The notes under the pieces are model-generated. The model did not search any database and was not told the origin of the DNA. It saw only the letters and a list, made by a program, of their open reading frames with translations. Of a DNA stretch of 64,000 nucleotides, positions 35,573 to 46,548 are shown in pieces. This DNA is from Panopea generosa. Taxonomy: Eukaryota; Mollusca; Bivalvia; Adapedonta; Hiatellidae. Location: contig CM055895.1 of the NCBI GenBank assembly GCA_029582155.1, positions 9,557,544 to 9,621,543 on the forward strand. Direction: 5' to 3'. The stretch's first letter is position 1. The number at the start of each line of letters is the position of its first letter. Made by a program: the position numbers and the translations under genes.

Positions 35573-35853
35573 GCGTCCAGATTCGTAAGTGTATTACAAA
35601 TCTTCACTTCTGGTTCTCTTGTGTTCGATGTAGTACTGAGCTACCATGACCTTACGTCACCTAATGCCGATTCCAATCTGACGTCAGGAATGTTTAGCCG
35701 TCCATATGACGATAATGTGGGTTGCGCGTCCTTATGATGGTATCATAACCGGCTGACTCCTGTTACGTCATTAACTTTACGGAATCTACATCGCATATAC
35801 GTCAATAAACACCTATATATATAATTATATATAAACTCTGATTTACTATCTAC

Positions 35854-35857
<4 letters not shown>

Positions 35858-35891
<34 letters not shown>

Positions 35892-35908
35892 TATATATAT
35901 ATATATAT
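35858..35908. repeat. (TA)n microsatellite with one interruption
   Basis: Long TA runs are interrupted by a central TATAATTATA. This makes a perfect inverted repeat that can fold on itself. Confidence 0.93.
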
Positions 35909-36910
35909 AAACTCTTACTTACTATTTGCTTAATATATACCATCGATTACATTTAATGGTAGTTTTATCAATATATCAACAGTCCATTCATATATCTTAA
36001 TTCATTAAATGTGGTGGTAGCATAAACATCTCTACATATTATATTATATAAACACTGACGGTTGATTTCTGTATCTATATATAATAATGTATCTAAATAA
36101 CAGAATAAATTTAAGTACACATACGTTATAATTCAAAATGCCTATTTTCAATTACACATCATTATAAACACAATATTAACATCTTAAAATACACAACAAT
36201 ATTAACATCTTAAAATAAACGACTCTCAATATTGCGTATATGAAGTTAAATTCACCACATTCTTGTCTGAATACGTTTCAACAATTTACACTATATTTAG
36301 TAACCTATTTGTGATTATATAATTGCATTTGTCAAATTGCCAATCAAACTATCAGTAAGTATCATTGAAGAGGTGTGCAGACCTTTACATATGCTTGACT
36401 AGGAGTCTAGACTGCGTTTAGTTTTCGATCATGCGTTGCAGATTGATAAACTTGTAGAAATACACTCTAGATCGTATTGCTGCACATACTCAGTATAAAA
36501 CCAAACCCCAACTACGTCGCTGCTAATGAAGTCGTATCGCATTGCGGCTAGTTTATACTAGTTTATTTTGATTGCGATGAAAGCACAGAGCTTATATGAA
36601 CCGCTCTCTCGAAATAAATACATGCTTACCACATATTTGTTACATAAACTATTTATCAATAGATGTGTGATTCCATTTGCTTTGCTTTCATTGTAGTGAC
36701 TGATAGCCGAATTTGATTTTGCCCAAACAGATGGCCATGAGAGGTGCCGGGGATAATTCAACATTAAAAACTCGTCATGAAGCCTAACAACTGTTTAAGT
36801 AGTATATCGGTTGCAGCTGCAACTTACACGTAGCACTTTGGACTAATGCTGTAGTTGTCATAAATATCTGATAAAAGGATACCTTAGTTCGACAATACAC
36901 ATGTGTATAT

Positions 36911-36987
36911 TCTTTTTCTATATATTTTATTTGTATCATGGGCCGGAGACCTTAATCACGAAATAAACGAATTGAATTGAATTGAAA
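36911..36987 (+). mobile_element. Truncated LINE 3' end
   Basis: The sequence TTATTTGTATCATGGGCCGG, then CACGAAATAAACGAATTGAA repeated as ATTGA units, is typical of the 3' end of a LINE with a short microsatellite tail. Only the tail is present. The surrounding 36890-37300 has no clear match in copy A, so this is probably an insertion private to copy B. Confidence 0.6.
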
Positions 36988-38615
36988 TAGTTTGACAAAG
37001 GCAACCTAGAAGTGAAACAGCAAACGTGCGTTTATTGAGTCTAAACATGAAGGTAATTAAACATGCAACACCTAACACCTTTAAGTTTTATTATTTAATT
37101 TCAGCTGTACAGTGAGGTAGGCTCAATATTTATATGAACCGCACTCGAGTGCGCCTTCTGGACAGAACATGATTAGTGTTGTTTTTGAAAGTCAAAATAA
37201 AATCCACAAGCTCTAAATCTATCTGTTGCACTGTCATCCATACTGATTGTGATATTCAGTTAAAAAAGTTAAATGTTGATTTTCTGTATTAAGTTTTGTC
37301 AGAAATAACATGAACTTGTCATGGAGTCGGTAATATGCTATAAATAAAGTCAATATAGTTATTTGTCAATAAATATTTACTGATGTATAAATACGACATA
37401 GCGGTAAATGCTTTTAGTGCTATACACTTCTTAAAATTAGTCGGCATCTTCAATTTAAGATGCTTTAAACAGAATTCTAAAATGGTATTCAATAACAGCA
37501 CGTACATTTGACGTAATTGAAGTATAGCTATAGGATAATGTGCGATTCAATTATAACGATAAGAACTTCAATAGCTGAAAAGCGTATTTTCATATAGTCA
37601 ATAAAAGTCCTTAAAGAATCATTTTAACATGACAAACAAACGCAATTAGATTGTCATGTATACGAACGATATGGTTAACTTATTCGATACAAAAACAATA
37701 GTTACGAACAATATTACAATATCTTCGACAAGTAACACATAAACGCTGTTCTCGTTCAGTTACAAGAACATGCTTTCACACAAACAGTTTTCTTACATGG
37801 GGGTCTGATTGAAAAACGCGATAATGCAATATCACTTTGCAATGCATGATTATATTGTGAGTGGTATTTTAAAGACTAAAATAACTCCTTTAGAAGTATG
37901 CATGAAAAAAGTGCCCATACCAAGGGTAACATTCCAAAGAATTAACTGTCGCTGTTGCACCGTATCTAATTATAAATTAATCACATTGAATTAAACGATT
38001 CCAGTATGAACACTTAAACTCAACATAAAATATAACAGAAAACCATATTTATTGATACTATCCTTGTAATAAATTGATGATATTACTGTTAAGTGCTAAA
38101 AAGATTATATTATCACTGGGGCTAATTTAAAACGGATAACTAATTAATTGTGAAAAGTGTTTAAAAAGTTGACAATTGACAAATGATCGTTTTCAATTCA
38201 TAAAAAAAAATGTTAAAATATTGATTAGTGTTAAAACATTAGAATTGAAGATATGGCCTTCCGTAAAAAAACTGCTTGATATGTGCTCTTACAACATACG
38301 TTCGTTAAACGTATTATATAGGAACACACATTGAGGGTATGTAGATAATTTCTTATTTTCGTAGTAATCAGCTGTAAAATGGACTATAAAACAGTACAAT
38401 ATAAATAAAACTCGATAACTATTTACATTAAAAAGAAGTGATACGTCCTTTGAAAAGAATAAGAAATGTCTACAAAATTATTAAAAAGTCCCAAAGATGT
38501 CGACACAACATGTTTCTAAATTTAAGAATATACCAGAACTATCACGCAAGAAATATTAAAAATATCGTAAGCATATTAACTGTAACCTTCGAAAACAATA
38601 TATAAATGCAAAGTA

Positions 38616-38756
38616 CAGTCTAGCATTAGTTTTAAGCAACAACTTTTACTATTTCCTATTTCTATGCTTTCAGAGCAAATTAACCTGTATTAAGCAACAA
38701 CCTGTTGGCCACTTTTGCTCCTTCCCTGGGTTGGCTGCTTAAGACAGGTTGGACTG
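38616..38756. mobile_element. 141-bp MITE with TA target duplication
   Basis: Copy A reads GCAAAGTAGTTGGCAATATG at this place. Copy B has the same bases split as GCAAAGTA / insert / TAGTTGGCAATATG. The insert begins CAGTC and ends GACTG, with imperfect inverted ends of about 26 bases (CAGTCYARC ... TTAAGCARC). TA duplication and the short size fit a Tc1/mariner-type non-autonomous element. Internal TTAAGCAACAACCTGTTGGC can form a further hairpin. Confidence 0.88.
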
Positions 38757-41700
38757 TAGTTGGCAATATGAGAAAGCTGTATGACATTTAGAAAGTCATT
38801 AATAATTTCGTTACGCTGTATGGCGTCTATGGTTTCCTTGTATGAATTAGCTCCTCTTTTATTTTAATTTGTTTTATTATGTGTAGTAGCTTAGGTTTGG
38901 TAGACACCTCATTTGTATTAAAATAAAATGCCATTGCTTTTTTTCATGTGTCCCTGTTATTAGTACATGTGTGAAGTTGTTTTATAACATCATTCAAATG
39001 AACAACATATACAATAACTAAATAAAGTTACACTTAATTTTCTTTAAAAGATTCGAGCTCTGCCTGTTTAACATCCTGCAACATATACGATAGTTCAACT
39101 AAGCACTGGAATGTTTGCTTTGAGAACTGATTCAAGTGAACATTATCTTTGCCAAATGCTTGTCTAGAATTGAAGTCTTGTTTTGATACCAGTCCTCTTT
39201 CGCCAGTGGTATGACAATACGCAACACAATATCACCAGTGTTCTCTAAACTTGTATCAATCTTTTTCTTAAGCGCTTGATTTTGCGGGGCAAAACATTTA
39301 AAAAGCGATTCGTAGTGTAAAAGGATCGTTGCTTTAATTTGAATATTCATTTTTACGCTTTGTAAAGGGCTGTAACTAATGTTGTTTAAATTTTAGCCCG
39401 ACACTTTTGTATGTTAGTCATTATTTGTGCTACAAAGTGATGTTTTGAACATGTAACATTTGTAAATAACTATTAAATTGAAAGCGGACGATTAACATTA
39501 TTTCTTTTGTTCAATACATATTATAGTATTTTTTGTCTACATACACATTCTATACTCGATAATAGTAATTTAAGTATAGTATTATGCAAATATGTGACAC
39601 TTGTGATAATCTATAACGTAATTCACGTAATGCTATATAAAATCGCTGCTGAAACAGAGACTCTGAATTGCAATATTTACCTGTATTTTCCAAATGGACT
39701 GAAATGCGCTGACAAATATAATACCTTTTAAGGCATTGATAATGTACTGAAAAACTGAAGTATATTTTATTCAGTACATGTCAGCGTTCTTTTAGTATCG
39801 ATTCAGTCTCTAAGTACGTATATTGTCATTTTCAGCGGTTTTCAGAATTCTTATTGTAGACACCTATTACTACAATCTTTACTCCGACTTAAATAGTTAT
39901 ATCAATACAAATTGCAGGCATATAATTTGTATTATCATTTTGTTTTTATTTAGTGAAGTTTTAACAATAAAAAAACACACATAAATTACAGCTGAGTGGA
40001 TACTATAGCAAAAGATGTTCTAACACCAATGTCATATGTTAAAGGTTCAATATAAGCGTTCTGAACCACGTGGGCCTCTATTGTTGCGTATCGATAGATA
40101 GCCTTGTCATAATTCTGCTTTCTTTAACTCGGTTTCAATAAAATAACCACAAATAAGGATTTGGCAATAATTCTGTAGATTTTCTTTCACGACACCACAT
40201 TCATGTGTTTAATATCAAAACTGATTAAGCTAATGATTAACTGACCAAATTTCATTATAGTTTTCAACAAAAGTAACAATAAGTACATGTGACCATTATG
40301 GACATATTGTGTCAGTTTTAGCAAAGCTATAGTAAGGTAGTACATGCGATAACTCAACAAGTGATTAGCATAGCGGAAGAGAGGAAAACCGTCCACTTTC
40401 CTTTTAAAAGTATTTTATTGCAAAGATTTCATGTTTGCAAAACAAATTAATGCATCTATGATACTATAAGCAAAACATCCTTCACATACCCATACACGTT
40501 ATCGAAAAATAAATAATAATAACATTATTAAAATTTGAATTATTGTAAAAAGTATTTAAAAAAATCATTATAGTAAATATAATATACTGAAGAGACGGTG
40601 ACTGAGAAAATATATTAAAAAAAGAGCTAGTGTTGTCCGCAAACCTGAAACGGACCCCCAACTTCTCACAGTCATGTTTTATAAATATCTTATCAACATG
40701 TAGAAAAGTAAAATTATTTATGGATACCAATATCGACTGAGATATTTTGATTTTTATGAATTTTTGGACATATTAGCTTTTCTACTTGATTCAATATTGT
40801 TTTTTTAAACAACAACATTGGTGACTGATTATTGAGAAGGAATTATCTTGTTTTGTTAAGCATCTCTAGCTTTTGGTTATCAACTGTATTTAAATTACTG
40901 TAATTATTCTGCTAAAGTGGATCATTTGTTGTCACCAATTAACACCATTTCAAGACTGCATGTGGTCGAGATAATGTTTTGAAATTTCTTTTAAAATTAT
41001 GATAGCAATTTAAAAGTGTAATTGGAAAAATAATTAAAATCTACACTTTTCGATGGTCTGATAAAGATTGATGGTAGAAGCGCTAAAGTCAATGACCAAG
41101 TGTTTTCGACTGCCATCGATTTCATGAAGATTTCGTTAAACGAATGATGTCGTGTTATTAGAAAACGAAACCCAACCATTTTCTTAAAAATAAATCAATT
41201 GAAACAGTATTAGTTAAACCCATGGCTATTTTTCCCTAGCCTCTTATTTGTTAACCTTTTTTAAACTTTGCATTTCATCAAGTGCAGAATTACCGTGAAA
41301 GAGATTTTTATCATGATATTGCCCGAAGAAAACGTATATATTTGATTAAAAATTTGCCGTTTATTATTGAGTTTAAACATTATTATCGACTCTCAAACTT
41401 TCCTGAACATTGATTACACCCAGATGCTTGTGATGTGTTACCAAATTCAATTGGGTACTCTCACAATTAAGAAATGGTTTATCACGAATTCTGATGTTTA
41501 AAAAGCATTACTTTTAGTTTTTGATAATTAAACTGAATTGAAATCATAAGTCAGTATGAATTTTTATATTAATGTTGTTTGAAAAACAATCAGTGGAATA
41601 ACATCTGCACTTAATGTTGTAATACTCAACATTGAATAATATATATAACATAGTTTTCATTTAAGGAATGATATTGATAAAACAAGATAAATAAATATAC

Positions 41701-42281
41701 ATTGAATATGAATTTACTAAATCATTCATCATATTTCATTATTGTTTGTAATTCCTATTATAATTATTTTTCAAATAAAATATGCAGACCATGGACGATT
41801 CCAGAAAACTTGAACGTTCGAAATTCTAGGAATTTCATTCCAAAAAAGAAGACACCACACACGTGTAACGTAAACCCAACGTTCGTGCTAAGTGAAATGA
41901 GAACGTTAGTCTACGATTACGAAAGCTCTAATGATGATAAAGTGAAACGTTCAATCAATTTCGTATTTGTTTTCGTAACCGATGAGTTAAAGGTCTAGTT
42001 ACATATTGTTTGTAAAATATATGGTTATATATTTGTAAGTGCTTTTTTGAAATTTAAGACAGTTGTTAAAATCGCAACATGCGTTTTTTGTCTAAGTGTT
42101 GTCGGCCATTTTCTAATTGTCGGCAATTTGTACAGGCAAGAGGGTAGAGTCGTATTTATCGTTCGACGTTGTTAGCGGTTGGCTCTACTGGTTGTTCTCG
42201 TTATGGATAGTGCAAAAAATAACACGAAAGTTGCTTCTAGTGAAGCTTCTTGTCAAGCTGAAGATTTTGTAAAACTCTGTA

Positions 42282-43343
42282 ATGAGTTCAAAGTTAATAT
42301 CGAGAGTAAACACTCCTATTTGTACTGGAAAAAAGAGACATCTGTCAGTACCTTGCATAACAGAGTCAACCGTTGAGAAACCTCGAGTGACGGCCAAGAC
42401 TATACGTACTCTATATGACACTCCGGTACAGCCACGGAGTATTGTTGTCACAGAAGCGGATGTTCACACAGATGCTAACCCTTCCGTAGAACAACTCATT
42501 GGCAAGCTATCGGCGGATTTGCATATGTTTTCAGCGCTAACCGAGAGAATGGATAAGTTAGAATCAGGGTTAGAGCAACGCATATCTACCAAGGTTGCAC
42601 AGTTAATGGACAAGCGTGTGAATACCGAACTAAGTCGAATTCGCAAAGATATGGATACACGACTGGATACATTCAAAGAGTCCATTAAAGCAGAGTTTGT
42701 GACCGATTTAGATGACATAAATGCCAAACTTAAAAATGTGGAACCCAATACTAATGACTCGGTGTTACAACCTGATATAAATTTGAATGTAGTCCTTAGA
42801 GACTTGCCACAGACATCTAATGAGAATGTTGCAAAAAGAATTGATTCATTGATCAAGGATGGTTTGCATATCAACAATGTTATATGGGCCAGTGCTGAAC
42901 GAAAGCAGTCCTCCAGTGGTTCTAAATCCGGGGTCGTAATAGCTAGACTGAAATCCCACGATGACAAACGGAAAATTATGCAGAAAAAAGTAAATTTGAG
43001 GTCACAAAAACAATATTTCAAAGTCTTTATTAATCACGATCTTTCAAAGGTTGATCGGCTGATGAGCAATAATTTCCGGACAATTTTACGAGCAATGAAC
43101 CAGCAGAATCTTACAGTACGAGATTCTCGTGTTGTTCGCGTTCCATCTAGCAATAATAACGACAATTCACATCGTTCCGGCAATGTAAATTCTCGGACTA
43201 GCAACCCTGATTCTCGCAATTCCCAAACTCAGTCTACACGTGAAAATAGTCATGGTCGTGATGGGGGTTGGAATAGACTTACATATGGCAACAAGAGAAA
43301 CGGAAGGCATCGAGGCAGCTTCCAGTCAAACCGTAGGAATTAG
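42282..43343 (+). CDS. LINE ORF1 protein (coiled coil plus RRM-like domain)
   Basis: A 353-codon frame. Residues about 68-145 are a charged, heptad-rich coiled coil (LTERMDKLESGLEQR and on). Residues about 156-250 look like the RNA-binding part of L1-type ORF1 proteins, with VVLRDLPQTSNENVAKRIDS, GVVIARLKSHDDKRKIMQKK and YFKVFINHDLSKVDRL. The tail (268-353) is rich in Ser, Asn, Arg and Gly and ends in basic residues, as in proteins that coat element RNA. No zinc knuckle is present. The true start is probably the ATG at 42203 (MDSAKNNTKVASSEASC) in another frame, so one frameshift near 42300-42340 separates the N-terminus from the rest. ORF2 follows directly. Confidence 0.85.
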   Translation: MSSKLISRVNTPICTGKKRHLSVPCITESTVEKPRVTAKTIRTLYDTPVQPRSIVVTEADVHTDANPSVEQLIGKLSADLHMFSALTERMDKLESGLEQRISTKVAQLMDKRVNTELSRIRKDMDTRLDTFKESIKAEFVTDLDDINAKLKNVEPNTNDSVLQPDINLNVVLRDLPQTSNENVAKRIDSLIKDGLHINNVIWASAERKQSSSGSKSGVVIARLKSHDDKRKIMQKKVNLRSQKQYFKVFINHDLSKVDRLMSNNFRTILRAMNQQNLTVRDSRVVRVPSSNNNDNSHRSGNVNSRTSNPDSRNSQTQSTRENSHGRDGGWNRLTYGNKRNGRHRGSFQSNRRN

Positions 43344-43345
43344 CT

Positions 43346-44305
43346 GAAGGTTTTGGGATTTGGAATGTCCGCGGATGGAATAGTGACAGTAACTCTGATT
43401 ATAATATATTAAGATCTTCGTGTGGTGAAAATAGTGACTGTGATTTATTAGGTGTAGCAGAAACACATCTTTTAAAAGATAACAGTTTACAACTTGACGG
43501 TTATCAACCGTATGGTTTTAATCGCAAAAATATACATGCTAATGCTAAAGCAAGCTCAGGAGGAGTGGGGTTCTTTGTAAAAAATGAAATTTGTAATGCA
43601 TTTGATATTTCTATTTTAAATACTTCATTTGAAGGAATTTTGTGGTTAAAAATGTGCCATAAATATGTTGATTTCGCTTTAATGCTATGTGTTTGCTATT
43701 AACCTCCTGAAAATTCATCTAGGCACGTTAATGTCAACTGCTTTTTCGACAATCTTTTAACAAATATGTATCAGTATCAAAATGATGGCTTACTGTATGT
43801 TTGTGGTGATTTTAATAGTAGATGTTGCGACATGGATGATTTTATTAGCGGTGTAGACCAGGTACCTGACCGTATTAGTATTGATTATAAAACAAATTTG
43901 TATGGTGAACTTTTTATTGAATTTTAAGTAAATACAAATATGTCTATTCTTAACGACCGAAATTGTATAAACATGACTTCACTTCCATTTCAGTAAAAGG
44001 TTTGTCAGTAGTTGATTATTGTATAAAAAGCCTTGATGAGTTAGCATTATCCTCTGATTTTTCCGTGACAAGAACCTCTGATCTTTTTAATCAGTCGGGT
44101 CCTCTCGGTGTACTAGTACCTACTTGTTTACCTGATCACTGTTTGCTGACATGGAATATTAGTATAAACCAAGCACCCATTAGTTTGTGTCAGAACAGTA
44201 ACGCAGTGCATAACGTGTGTAATGCTGAAAAGGAGTGGGTTAAATGTTCTAACACCCAGCATAAACTTAAGCTTAAAGCAGAGTATACGCAACAGCGAAC
44301 TGTTT
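43346..44305 (+). pseudogene. LINE ORF2, endonuclease part
   Basis: Frames read GIWNVRGWNSDSNS (the Asn/Trp opening of AP-type endonucleases), LLGVAETHL (catalytic Glu), SSGGVGFFVKNEI, CVCY then a stop where YRPP is expected, PPENSSRH, and VCGDFNSRCCDMDDF (Asp/Asn motif). After a frame change come ISVKGLSVVDYC and LPDHCLLTWNI, the latter holding the final Asp-His pair. The endonuclease would nick the target DNA. All main motifs are recognisable, but at least two in-frame stops (near 43700 and 43925) and one frameshift (near 43960) break it. The start follows the ORF1 stop by a few bases. Confidence 0.87.
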
Positions 44306-45418
44306 GATCGAGAAGTACAACGATCAAAGCGTACATATTGGTATTCATTACAGGACCAGTTTTTGACGGATTGTAATGTTGATCAGACCAAATTTTGGAG
44401 ATCATTTGGTAATATAGGTATTAGCCAGAGTAAAGCTAAATCTATTCCTATGGAAGTTTTATTAAGTGACGGTACTACGTCTACATGCATAGATGATGTA
44501 CTTGATAAGTGGAAATCTGATTTTAGTGATTTATTTAAAAATGTAAATTCAACAGACGTTCGAATAGAAACTAATTATACTTACACTGATAATGATAACA
44601 ACCCATATTTGTCATTCAATAATAATATTTCTTTTTTGGAGGTTCAAAAAGCAATTAACGATGCTAAACGTGGAAAAGCAAGTGGAATAGATGATATACC
44701 GAGCAAAGTATTAAAGAACGATACCTCTGTTTTATTTCTTCATAGTTATATTTCATGTTTGCTTTTCTAATGGAATTGTTCCAACTATTTGGGGAAGGTG
44801 CATCATAAACCCGATACCCAAATCTGCAACATCTGATCCACGAGATCCATTATATTATAGGGTATTTCTTTAGCTTCTGCTATGTATAAGATAAATTGCA
44901 GAATTTTAAATGATAGATTGAGTTAATGACCTGAACAAAATGATATGATTGCAGTAGGAAAAAACGAAGCACCATTGACCATATTACTTCTATAACAAGT
45001 AAAGTTGATTCTAGGAAAAAAAAATCTAATTTTTGTGCTATTATTGATTTCCGCATAGTATATGATTTTATTAATAGAGATAGGTTATGGATACGCTTTA
45101 AAGAAACTGGTATATCCGGGAAAATGTTATGTAAATCGCTTCATTCGTCTGTATCTTATTGTGTTAGAGTAAATTCGTTAACAACTGAGTGTTTCGATGT
45201 TCAGTGTGGTTTAAGACAATGCTAAATCTTATCGCCTTTATTATTTAATCTTTATATTAACGATTTAGCTATATACCTTAAGTCCATGAACATAAGGGTT
45301 CAAATAAATGGTGAATGTTTATGTATGCTCATGTATGCTGATGTTTTTGTTTTGTTGGCAGAAAGCCATGGTGATTTACAAATTTTATTACATGCATTAA
45401 ATGACTGGGTAGTTTAAA
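44306..45418 (+). pseudogene. LINE ORF2, reverse transcriptase part
   Basis: Reading across frames: AINDAKRGKASGIDDIPSKV (near 44650-44715), a WGRCIINPIPKSATSDPRDP piece (44790-44850), IIDFRIVYDFINRDRLW (motif A, near 45050), FDVQCGLRQC then a stop and ILSPLLFNLYINDLA (45195-45270), and MYADVFVLLAE (45330-45365). The last is the catalytic YADD box with its second Asp changed to Val, so the enzyme could not work even without the frame breaks. Several frameshifts (44770, 44870-45000) and stops are present. Together with the endonuclease this makes the standard order for an AP-endonuclease LINE. Confidence 0.88.
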
Positions 45419-45422
45419 TGAT

Positions 45423-46320
45423 ATGCATATTAACAGTACAAAAAGCAATATCATTCATTTTCGACCTAATTCAGTAGCAAGGTCAAATCAACAGTTCACG
45501 TGTGGAGAGTATGCATTAAATATTGTAGATAAATATACATATCTAGGAATGTTGTTGCACGAACATTTATATTTTAATGTTACAGTTAAACATGTTTCTC
45601 AAAGTGCTTACCGGGCATTAGGTTTTCTCATTGCTAAGTGTAAGTTAATGGGCGGAGTTCCGCACAATGTTTTACAAAAATATTTGATTCCACTGTTTAA
45701 CCAGTTGTTAGTTATAGTTCTGCTATTTGGGGCCATAAAAATATTCCCCCATAACTGCTATTCAAAACCGAGCCATGCGTTTTTTTCTTGGAGTGGGAAA
45801 GTATACACCAAGCTCTGCAGTCATTGGAGAAATGGGTTGGCAAACTGCAATAGTTCGTCAACGTGTTAATATTTAGTCTTACTGGTACAATCTGTCGGCA
45901 ATGGGTAGTACTCGACTTAACAAACAAATTGCACAATGGGCAAACAGTAAAGCAAACAGTTCTTGTAAAAAATGTTTTTTTCATGTTAAAAAGTTGTTAG
46001 ACTCACTTGGTCTTCAACAATTTAAAACTATAGATACATGTATAAATAAGCAAAGTTTTGTCAGTATTTTGAGGGAACGATGTTCAAATCAGTTTTTAAT
46101 GGAATGGCAATATTCTATTCAGAGAGATAGTAGTGATTCTTGAAAGGGTGGAAATAATTTAAGAACACTTTTTAAACATGAATTAAAAACCGAATTGTAT
46201 TGCACTTTGATTTTACCAATAAGACATCGTTCAGTTTTCAGTAAATTCAGATGTGGAGTAGCTCCAATACACATTGAAACTGGTAGGTATGAACATCTTA
46301 AAGCTTTTTAATTAAAAACT
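45423..46320 (+). pseudogene. LINE ORF2, C-terminal part
   Basis: Frame pieces read STKSNIIHFRPNSVARSNQQ and DKYTYLGMLLHE (typical post-catalytic thumb words), HNVLQKYLIPL, then after a frame change MGSTRLNKQIAQWAN and finally FSKFRCGVAPIHIETGRYE near 46240-46290. In intact elements of this sort a Cys-rich end often follows GRYE. Here the frame meets a stop right after HLKAF, so that end is missing or deleted. The remaining 230 bases are the 3' untranslated region. Confidence 0.85.
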
Positions 46321-46548
46321 TGGTTTGTTGCAGATTTTAGTATAAAGATTAGCAATATTTTACATAGCTTTATCATGTCAAATAATTGTACTTTGTATTG
46401 GTATGCATATTTTATGTTTAAAATGTCTCTTATAATTCTTTTAGAATGGCTATGTACGATTGTAAGCGTTTATGTATATGTTTTATTATTATTTGATAAG
46501 TACATAGATGAGACGAAAATAAAGATAATACTTGCGCTATCGTGATTA

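Larger units (their letters stand above)
34641..36429. other. Stretch without a recognisable gene
   Basis: Contains the 39-bp tandem array (35423-35572), several TGACGT or TTACGTCA words at 35520-35810, and a TA microsatellite (35858-35908). A GC-richer patch at 35160-35340 looks like repeat DNA but could not be assigned. Confidence 0.5.
36430..42093 (+). repeat. Paralogous block, copy B (first part, reference unit)
   Basis: This is the most complete unit. It aligns with 8990-14301 (copy A) and with unit 2 from 22362 on. It carries its own insertions: a LINE 3' tail (36911-36987), a 141-bp MITE (38616-38756) and, at its right edge, the 4.45 kb LINE. Open frames such as 37809-37994, 39507-39731 and 41702-41998 are not conserved in the other units. 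Confidence 0.87.
42094..46548 (+). mobile_element. Non-LTR retrotransposon (LINE), decayed, about 4.45 kb
   Basis: The element holds ORF1 (42203-43343) and a broken ORF2 with AP-type endonuclease, reverse transcriptase and a C-terminal region. Its edges are set by the empty paralog: 33030-33075 in unit 2 matches 42070-42092 and then 46549-46590. The 3' end carries GAAAATAAAGATAATACTTG, a polyadenylation-like AATAAA, with no long A tail. There are no LTRs. The 5' end (42094-42200) is a short leader. The clade is unresolved; the RT words resemble the CR1, I and Nimb type range. It cannot be active. Confidence 0.92.

Noticed and set aside
42464-43021. 185-codon minus-strand open frame
   Set aside because: It is the antisense shadow of LINE ORF1, which has clear coiled-coil and RNA-binding domain features on the plus strand.
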